Shown piece after piece: positions 41,170 to 46,490 of a stretch of DNA of 46,490 nucleotides. The DNA comes from Methylobacterium dankookense (GTDB lineage: Bacteria > Pseudomonadota > Alphaproteobacteria > Rhizobiales > Beijerinckiaceae), in assembly GCF_902141855.1 (NCBI RefSeq), contig NZ_CABFVH010000045.1:1-46490 (forward strand). Reading direction: 5' to 3'. The number at the start of each line of letters is the position of its first letter. The first letter of the stretch is position 1. The notes under the pieces were generated by a model. That model made no database searches. It had not been told where the DNA came from and worked only from the letters and a program-made list of their open reading frames with translations. The translations under genes were made by a program, and so were the position numbers.

Positions 41170-41712
41170 GTGCCCCGCTCCGCCGCGCGCCCCGCCGCAC
41201 GCACCCTGCCCTCCCCCGACATGCTCGCCGAGGGGGCCGGTGCCCCGCCCTGCAGCAGCGACGACCTGATCGAGCTCCTGTTCTTCGCCTACCGCGACTT
41301 CGTCGGCGATCCGGACCGGATCCTGGCCGAGTACGGCTTCGGACGGGCGCATCACCGCGTCCTGCACTTCGTCGACCGCTATCCGGGCCTGACCATCGCC
41401 GAGCTGCTCGACATCCTGCGCATCACCAAGCAGAGCCTCAACCGCGTGCTGAAGGACCTGATCGAGCAGGGCTACATCGCGCAGAAGACCGGCACGAGCG
41501 ACCGGCGCCAACGGCTCCTCTACTGCACGCAGACCGGGGCCGCGCTCGCCGGAGACCTGACCCGGGTGCAGACCCGGCGCCTGACCCGGGCGCTCGCCGC
41601 GCCCGCCGCCGCCGCCTCCCCGGAGAACTTCCTCCTCGCGATGATCGAGCCTGACGAGCGCGCGGCGGTGAGCCGGCTCATGGCCCGGCGCGGCCAGCAG
41701 GGCGCCGCCTGA
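41170..41712 (+). CDS. MarR family transcriptional regulator (PetP-like)
   Basis: A 180-residue winged-helix regulator. The core DDLIELLFFAYRDFVGDPDR, then FGRAHHRVLHFVDRYPGLTI, AELLDILRITKQSLNRVLKD and LIEQGYIAQKTGTSDRRQRL, follows the MarR fold: helix, HTH with recognition helix, then wing with the DRR motif. The GTG start at 41170 has no good ribosome site; ATG 41221 would remove a disordered leader. Its stop codon overlaps the start of the response regulator gene by one base. The same overlapping pair is known as PetP-PetR in Rhodobacter capsulatus, where it is tied to respiratory and photosynthetic gene control. Confidence 0.88.
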   Translation: MPRSAARPAARTLPSPDMLAEGAGAPPCSSDDLIELLFFAYRDFVGDPDRILAEYGFGRAHHRVLHFVDRYPGLTIAELLDILRITKQSLNRVLKDLIEQGYIAQKTGTSDRRQRLLYCTQTGAALAGDLTRVQTRRLTRALAAPAAAASPENFLLAMIEPDERAAVSRLMARRGQQGAA

Positions 41713-42425
41713 TGGCCGCCGCGCCGGCGCTCCGCGCGGACCTGCCCGACACGGCGCCGCACGTCCTCGTGGTGGACGACGACCGGCGCCTGCGCGAGCT
41801 GCTCTCGCGCTACCTCACCGAGCAAGGCTTTCGCGTGACCAGCGCCGCCTGCGCGGCGGAGGCCCGGGCCAAGGCCCAGAGCATCCTGTTCGACGCGATG
41901 GTGCTCGACGTGATGATGCCGGGCGAGAGCGGCTTCGACTACGCCCGCAGCGTGCGCGAGACCTCGCGCGTGCCGATCCTGATGCTCACCGCGCGCTCCA
42001 ACACCAACGACCGGGTGATGGGGCTCGAGATCGGGGCGGACGACTACCTGCCCAAGCCCTTCGAGCCGCGCGAGCTGACGCTCCGGCTCACCAACATCAT
42101 CAAGCGGGCGGCTCCCGCGCGGCCCGACGCGCCCGAGGCCGTGACCTTCGGGCCCTTCGCCTTCCGGGCCGACCGGGGCGAATTGCGCCGCGGCGAGGAG
42201 GTCATCCGCATCACCGAGCGCGAGCGCGAGATCCTGACGATCCTGGCCGGCGCCGGGGGGGCCAACGTGGAGCGCGAGCAGCTCGCCGGCAGCGGCGGCC
42301 TAGCGGCCGAGCGGGCGGTGGACGTGCAGATCAACCGCCTGCGCCGCAAGATCGAGGTCGACCCGGCCAACCCCCTCCTGCTCCAGACGGTCCGCGGCGT
42401 CGGCTACCGCCTGGCGGTGGACTGA
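41712..42425 (+). CDS. OmpR-family response regulator (PetR-like)
   Basis: A 237-residue two-domain regulator. The receiver has the acidic pair in VLVVDDDRRLREL, phospho-acceptor Asp66 in AMVLDVMMPGESG, Thr93 and Lys115 in DDYLPKPFEPREL. The C-terminal winged helix has ITEREREILTILAGAGGANV, then AERAVDVQINRLRRKIEVDP and TVRGVGYRLAVD. No histidine kinase gene is adjacent, so either a distant kinase or the MarR-type partner controls it. It overlaps the MarR gene by one base and is followed by a palindrome array that probably ends transcription. Confidence 0.92.
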   Translation: MAAAPALRADLPDTAPHVLVVDDDRRLRELLSRYLTEQGFRVTSAACAAEARAKAQSILFDAMVLDVMMPGESGFDYARSVRETSRVPILMLTARSNTNDRVMGLEIGADDYLPKPFEPRELTLRLTNIIKRAAPARPDAPEAVTFGPFAFRADRGELRRGEEVIRITEREREILTILAGAGGANVEREQLAGSGGLAAERAVDVQINRLRRKIEVDPANPLLLQTVRGVGYRLAVD

Positions 42426-42432
42426 GAGGATT

Positions 42433-42535
42433 CCAAAGGGATCATCCCTTTGGTGGGGTCTCGGGGCGAAGCCCTGAGGGTGGCTTCGCCGACCAGGGCT
42501 CCGCCCTGGACCCGCCAAAGGCCTGAGGCCTTTGG
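42433..42535. repeat. Composite intergenic palindrome array, copy 2
   Basis: CCAAAGGGAT-c-ATCCCTTTGG (42433-42453) and CCAAAGGCCT-g-AGGCCTTTGG (42515-42535) frame a segment with GGGGCGAAGCCCTGA and CCAGGGCTCCGCCCTGG. The AAAGGGAT/ATCCCTTT unit and the CAGGGCT..CCCTGG unit are shared with the array at 28443-28540. It starts 8 bases after the response regulator stop. Confidence 0.88.
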
Positions 42536-42652
42536 AAACCCGATCTCATACGACATCCGGGTGATCCCTTCGGGATGGCGGATGTCGTCTTCGCTCAGGC
42601 GCCGCGCGGGCTTGGCCGAGACCGCGTCCGGTCTGATCAACCGGACGCCGTA

Positions 42653-43717
42653 TCAGGCCCCTTCCCGGTCGAGCAGGACGCGCTTGCGTTCGACGCCCCA
42701 TCGATAGCCCGAGAGCGCGCCGTCGGAGCGCACGACCCGGTGGCAGGGGATCGCCACGGCAAGCGCGTTGGCGCCGCAGGCCTGGGCCACGGCGCGCACG
42801 GCGGCCGGCGCCCCGACCGCCCGGGCGATGTCCGCGTAGCTCGCGGTGCGGCCGGGCGGGATCGCCCGCAGCGCCTCCCAGACCCGCTGCTGGAAGGCGG
42901 TGCCGCCGATGTCGAGGGGTAGGTCGAAGCCCTCGGCCGGCGCCTCAACGAGGCCGACCACGCGGGCGACCAGCGTCTCGAAATCCGGATCCCCGCCCTC
43001 GAACTCGGCCTTCGGGAAGCGGTCCTGCAGGTCGCGCACGAGGGCGTCGGGATCGTCACCGAGCAGGATCGCGCAGACGCCCCGCCCGGTCGCCGCGACC
43101 AGGACCGCGCCGAGGGAGCAGGCGCCCACCGCGAAGCGGATCCGGGTGCCGGGGGCGCCGCGGCGATAGGTGTCCGGGCTCATGCCGAGCCGCTCGGCCG
43201 CGCCCGCATAGAAGCGGCTCGACGCGTTGTAGCCGGCGTCAAAAATCGCCTCGGTGACGGAGCCCGCCGCACGCAACGTCTCGGCGACCCGCGCCGCGCG
43301 CTTGGCTTCTGCGTAGGCTTTGGGCGTGATCCCGGTGACGGTCCGGAAGATCCGGTGGAAGTGGTGGGGGCTCATCCCCGCGGCGTCGGCGAGCGCTTCG
43401 AGGCCGGGCGGGTCCTCGGACGCGTCGATCAGCCGGCAGGCGCGGGCGACCGCCGCGCGGCGGCGCTCCTCGAGGCCCGGCTCGTTCGGGCGGCAGCGGC
43501 GGCAGGGCCGGAAGCCCGCCTCCTCGGCCTCGGCACAGGTGGCGAAGAAGCGCAGGTTCTCCGGCCGCGCCGCCCGCGAGGGGCAGCTCGGGCGGCAATA
43601 CACGCCGGTCGAGCGCACGGCGTAGACGAAGCGGCCATCCGCCGCCGCATCGCGGGCGACGACGGCGGCGAGAAGTGCCGCGTCCGGGCGGAAGGATTCG
43701 GTCATGGGGATGAACAT
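42653..43717 (-). CDS. ada: Ada: bifunctional DNA alkylation repair protein and transcriptional activator
   Basis: A 354-residue full-length Ada. The N-terminal zinc domain has Cys41 and Cys45 (STGVYCRPSCPSR) and Cys72 and Cys75 (RPCRRC); the first takes methyl groups from phosphotriesters. An AraC-type HTH follows (GLEALADAAGMSPHHFHRIF). The C-terminal O6-methylguanine methyltransferase has FQQRVWEALRAIPPGRTASY and the active-site Cys about 325 in AIPCHRVVRSDG. The start ATG 43717 is preferred over 43705 because GAGGAAC lies just upstream. When methylated it should activate its own and other repair genes; no alkB gene is adjacent. Confidence 0.95.
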   Translation of the reverse strand: MFIPMTESFRPDAALLAAVVARDAAADGRFVYAVRSTGVYCRPSCPSRAARPENLRFFATCAEAEEAGFRPCRRCRPNEPGLEERRRAAVARACRLIDASEDPPGLEALADAAGMSPHHFHRIFRTVTGITPKAYAEAKRAARVAETLRAAGSVTEAIFDAGYNASSRFYAGAAERLGMSPDTYRRGAPGTRIRFAVGACSLGAVLVAATGRGVCAILLGDDPDALVRDLQDRFPKAEFEGGDPDFETLVARVVGLVEAPAEGFDLPLDIGGTAFQQRVWEALRAIPPGRTASYADIARAVGAPAAVRAVAQACGANALAVAIPCHRVVRSDGALSGYRWGVERKRVLLDREGA

Positions 43718-43837
43718 GGCGTTCCTCGTCGGCTCTGGGAGCTCGCCTCCCGTCGCCGGCATCCTCGTCCTGGCCGCCCGCCGCCGCATCCCGAGCCTTG
43801 CTCCCGAATCCCGCGGCACGACCGTCCCCGCTTCGCG

Positions 43838-44272
43838 TCAGGGCCGCGGCGCCTCGCCCGGACCGCAGGGGCCGGTGCGGCGGCCGGTCTGGACCTCGGT
43901 CATGGTCATGTTCTTAGCCCCCATGCGCATGGCGATGCGGCCGGTGAAGCCGGAAGGGCCGAGGCGGTAGACGGCGCTCGCCTCGGCGGCGTTGCGGCCC
44001 GGGCAGCGGATCGCGAAGGTCAGGGCCTCGCCCTCCTGGCGGATCTCCGAGAGCGGGCAGCGGGCGAGCGGGTTGTTGGCGCTGAGCACGGCGAGGCCGT
44101 AGCCCTCCCGCGCCGGGTCGAGGCAGAGATCGACCTGCCGGGCGGTGGCGGCCTCCTCCAGATGCGGCAATTCGAGCCGCACCGCGACGGCGTAGGCGCC
44201 GCCCTCGAAGGCGGCCGCGGGCGCACAGGCCAGCACGAGGCCGGCGGCCGCGGACCGAAGGATGGCGGGCAT
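43838..44272 (-). CDS. Secreted DUF3617-like protein
   Basis: A 144-residue protein with an N-terminal signal peptide (MPAILRSAAAGLVLACAPAA, cleavage near AAA-FEGG). The mature part keeps the DUF3617 pattern: a start like YAVAVRLELP, a cysteine before each of the first strands (QVDLCLDP, ARCPLSEI, AIRCPG), then FTGRIAMRMGAKNMTMTEVQ and a last cysteine in TGPCGPG. Four or so cysteines suggest disulfides in the periplasm. The family has no known function. The gene lies 76 bases from the HAD hydrolase gene on the same strand. Confidence 0.75.
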   Translation of the reverse strand: MPAILRSAAAGLVLACAPAAAFEGGAYAVAVRLELPHLEEAATARQVDLCLDPAREGYGLAVLSANNPLARCPLSEIRQEGEALTFAIRCPGRNAAEASAVYRLGPSGFTGRIAMRMGAKNMTMTEVQTGRRTGPCGPGEAPRP

Positions 44273-44348
44273 GACGGACCTCCCCTGCAGGCCGTCAGGA
44301 GAGCACGGGAGACGTCGCGGGATCCTCCCGTTTCTGGCTCCCGAATTC

Positions 44349-45245
44349 CTACCAGACCAGCCGCTCGATCACCGCGTCGGGGTGCACGGCCTGGGCGGAG
44401 AGCCACGCCGCGATCTCGCCGATGCGGTGATGCTCGGCGGTGAGGCCGAGTTCCTCCGCGTGGATGCCGCGGGCGACGAACAGGCTCGCGATGCCGACGC
44501 CGCGGGCGCCCGCCACGTCGGTGCGGATGGCATCGCCCACCGCGAGCACGCGGGTCCGGTCGGGCGGGGGCAGGCCGTCGAGGGCGCCGGCCCGCGCGAG
44601 GGCGGCCTCGTAGACCGGTCGGTGCGGCTTGCCCGCATAGACGACCGAGCCGCCGAGCTCCTCGTAGGCCGCAGCGAGCAGGCCCGCGCAGGGGATGAGC
44701 CGGCCGTCGAACTCCACCACGAGGTCGGGATTGGCGCAGATCATCGGCACGGCGCGCTCGCGCAAGGTGGCCAGCGTCCCGCGGTAATCCTCGGCCGTCT
44801 CGGTGCGGTCGTCGAACAGGCCGGTATTGAGCACGAGATCGGCGTCCTCCGGGCCGGCGAGCGCCACGTCGAGCCCCTCGAAGATGCCGGAATCGCGCTC
44901 CGGCCCGAGATGGTACATGCGGATGCCGGGCGTCTCGGCCACGAGGGCACGGGTGAGGTCGCCGGAGGTGACGATGGCGTCGTAAGCCTCCCGCGGCACG
45001 CCGAGCCGGTCGAGGATGCGCTGCACGCCCGCGCCCGGCCGCGGCGCGTTCGAGACCAGCACGACCCGGCGCGGGCGCCCGGCCGCCGGCAGGCCGCGGA
45101 AGCGGATCAGCGCGTCGCCCGCGCCCGGATGGGCCTTGGACCCGTCGTGCAGGACGCCCCAGACGTCGCAGAGGATCACGTCGTAGGCGTCGGCGATCCC
45201 GCTGATGCCGGTTAGCGTGGGGATCGAGGCGTGGTCAGAGGTCAT
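44349..45245 (-). CDS. HAD superfamily hydrolase, subfamily IIA (TIGR01459-type)
   Basis: A 298-residue NagD-like phosphatase. Motif I is ILCDVWGVLHDG with nucleophile Asp27; the Trp-Gly in place of the usual variant is typical of the alphaproteobacterial subgroup. Motif II is VVLVSNAPRPG, motif III includes YAGKPHRPVYEAAL, and motif IV is VLAVGDAIRTDVAGARGVGI. The cap domain between motifs II and III contains NTGLFDDRTETAEDYRG and ICANPDLVVEFDG. The physiological substrate is unknown; sugar or nucleotide monophosphates are common in the family. Confidence 0.9.
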   Translation of the reverse strand: MTSDHASIPTLTGISGIADAYDVILCDVWGVLHDGSKAHPGAGDALIRFRGLPAAGRPRRVVLVSNAPRPGAGVQRILDRLGVPREAYDAIVTSGDLTRALVAETPGIRMYHLGPERDSGIFEGLDVALAGPEDADLVLNTGLFDDRTETAEDYRGTLATLRERAVPMICANPDLVVEFDGRLIPCAGLLAAAYEELGGSVVYAGKPHRPVYEAALARAGALDGLPPPDRTRVLAVGDAIRTDVAGARGVGIASLFVARGIHAEELGLTAEHHRIGEIAAWLSAQAVHPDAVIERLVW

Positions 45246-45276
45246 GCGGGGTCCTGCGCGGCGTCGCGCGCCGGGT

Positions 45277-45442
45277 TAGAGCGCTCCCCGCCGAAGGGGT
45301 TACCGGTTCGGCGCAAAGGAGCGCGCCATCAAGAGCCTGGAGCGCGCTCCGCCGACGTGGACACCGGTTCGGCGAAAGAGAGCGCGTCAAAACAAAGACT
45401 GAGAGCCGATCTCGATTGCAACGCGATCGGGCACGGCTCTAG
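45277..45442. repeat. Interspersed intergenic repeat, copy B plus half copy
   Basis: A half copy (45277-45328, GCGCTCCCCGCCGAAGGGG, then ACCGGTTCGGCGCAAAGGAG) is followed by a full copy (45339-45442) ending in CGATTGCAACGCGATCGGGC and ACGGCTCTAG. It matches 233-335. The terminal hairpin is worn in this copy (three mismatches between the arms). The repeat lies between two minus-strand genes, about 80 bases past the end of the EAL-domain gene. Confidence 0.82.
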
Positions 45443-45523
45443 GCGGAGGCGGCGGCGAAGGCAACGCCCCGGGGCGCCTGCCGAATCCGCCCGGCGGCCC
45501 GGGGGCCGGATCGAGGGCGTCGC

Positions 45524-46490
45524 TCAGACCGCCCGCCGCAGGAAGGAGCGGAAGGGCTTGCGCTGCGGCGGCTCGGGGTCGGTGTCCGGGCCCGGCTCGG
45601 AGACCGGGCTCGCCAGCACCTCGGCGCGCACGGGCCGCGGCGCGGCGAAGACCGCCCCCTGCGCCAGCGCCACGTCGAGGTCGATCAGGTCCGGCACGTC
45701 CGCCTCGGCCTCGACGCCGCAGGCGACCAGCCGGATGCCGGAACGGGCGAGCGCGGTGACGAGATCCTCCGGCGCGATGTCGGCGAGATCCGCGCGGGAG
45801 GGCCGCAGGAGCAGGCCCGCCGGAACCTTGACCTGCCCGACGCCGCGGGCGGCGAGCGCGGCGGCGTCGAAGCGCAGGTCGCCCGGCCGGTCGAGGGTGA
45901 AGCCGACCCGGCCGCGCAGCCCCGCGAGCGCGGCGGCCTGCTCGGCATCGAGGCCGCGCCAGCTCGCCTGCGGCAAGGCGAGGACGATGCGGCCGCCCAG
46001 CCCCGTCTCGTCGCCGAGCAGCCGGGCGAGCCAGCGCAGGAAGCCCGGCTCGAACAGGGAGAGCGGCGACAGGCCGTAGGTGATGCTCGCCTCGCTGCCA
46101 CGCCCGCCGAGATGCCGCGCGATGGTCAGCACCCGCTGCAGCATGCGCCGGTCGAGCTCCGTGGTGCGGCCGTGCCGCTCCAGCACGGGCAGGAAGGCCT
46201 CGGGCTCCAAGAGGTCGGCCCCCGCGCGCAGCCGCGCCAGGGCCTCGTAGGCGACGACCTTGCGCTGGGGCAGCGTCACGACGGGCTGGAGATGCACCTC
46301 GAGCCCCTCGCCCTCGAAGGCGGCGACGAGGGCCTCCTCCGGCACGGTCGTGCCGCGCGGCGTGACGGGGCGGACGGGCTCGGCGCGCATCTCGGCGGCC
46401 GGGGGGCGCGGCGGGAGCGGTCGCGGCGGCAGGGCGCGCGGCTCGGGACGCGGTTCGGCGGCCGGCTCGGGCGGGGCCGGCGGCGCGGCC
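45524..46490 (-). CDS. EAL-domain protein, degenerate, N-terminus outside the window
   Basis: The last 288 codons form an EAL-like domain; the frame stays open to the window edge through a Pro/Ala/Arg-rich stretch, so the true start lies beyond it. The EAL motif itself is present (VVTLPQRKVVAYEALARLRA), but other catalytic positions look lost. The usual glutamate in the third strand is replaced (IVLALPQASW), the DDFG motif reads GFTLDRPGDL, and the usual GVET region is GVEAEADVPD. It therefore probably does not cut c-di-GMP and may bind it or a partner instead. The Pro-rich part may be a linker from an upstream sensor or membrane domain. Confidence 0.82.
   Translation of the reverse strand, partial: AAPPAPPEPAAEPRPEPRALPPRPLPPRPPAAEMRAEPVRPVTPRGTTVPEEALVAAFEGEGLEVHLQPVVTLPQRKVVAYEALARLRAGADLLEPEAFLPVLERHGRTTELDRRMLQRVLTIARHLGGRGSEASITYGLSPLSLFEPGFLRWLARLLGDETGLGGRIVLALPQASWRGLDAEQAAALAGLRGRVGFTLDRPGDLRFDAAALAARGVGQVKVPAGLLLRPSRADLADIAPEDLVTALARSGIRLVACGVEAEADVPDLIDLDVALAQGAVFAAPRPVRAEVLASPVSEPGPDTDPEPPQRKPFRSFLRRAV

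Noticed and set aside
45231..46079. Plus-strand frame across the repeat and opposite the EAL-domain gene
   Set aside because: Starts inside the HAD gene's upstream region, runs through an intergenic repeat and is Arg/Ser-rich shadow sequence.

Overview
The window is GC-rich chromosomal DNA of an alphaproteobacterium, most likely a Methylobacterium/Methylorubrum-type member of the Hyphomicrobiales. The evidence is a circularly permuted (two-piece) tmRNA gene with the tag ANDNFAPVAVAA, an alphaproteobacterial SspB, type II homoserine kinase, a PetP/PetR-like regulator pair, and intergenic palindromic repeats of the kind common in this group. The high GC produces many long antisense shadow frames, which are left out.

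Layout. (1) 1-7389: a catabolic/transport locus around a LacI-family repressor. Leftward genes are an FMN-dependent 2-hydroxy-acid dehydrogenase, a ModA-like binding protein with no signal peptide, a NitT/TauT-type binding protein and the start of an ABC ATPase. Rightward genes are an Asp/Glu-racemase-like protein, a hydroxypyruvate-isomerase-like TIM barrel and a GhrA-like 2-hydroxyacid dehydrogenase. Near-identical LacI-type operators sit at the same place relative to predicted promoters on both sides of the repressor gene. The substrate is not known. (2) 7539-11045: a divergent EF-G paralogue and a cystathionine-gamma-synthase-family PLP enzyme. (3) 11760-21488: two convergent operons for leucine catabolism. 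One encodes branched-chain 2-oxoacid dehydrogenase E1alpha-E1beta-E2; the other encodes isovaleryl-CoA dehydrogenase, methylcrotonyl-CoA carboxylase beta and alpha, a MaoC-type hydratase and a CitE-like lyase. This gene content matches the Mycobacterium tuberculosis leucine/itaconate cluster rather than the usual liuABCDE set. (4) about 21650-24106: a low-GC island with an intact foreign thyA, bordered on one side by an IS701-type transposase remnant and on the other by a decayed, truncated high-GC thyA. This looks like a gene replacement.

(5) 24204-31098: CPBP protease, tmRNA next to sspB (the tagging RNA beside the adaptor that reads its tag), YqgE/AlgH, a peroxiredoxin, a DedA protein and an ispH-thrB-rnhA operon. 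(6) 31437-38526: a SiaB-SiaC-SiaD-SiaA partner-switching/c-di-GMP module, then a Kef-type antiporter overlapping a MATE exporter. (7) 38691-46490: DUF937, Flp pilin, DUF3072, ilvE, the MarR-OmpR pair, ada, DUF3617, a HAD hydrolase and a degenerate EAL-domain protein that runs off the window. No rRNA, tRNA or CRISPR array was seen.

The best candidates for something new are the LacI-controlled locus of unknown substrate, the replacement of thyA, and the MaoC/CitE ending of leucine catabolism in this lineage.
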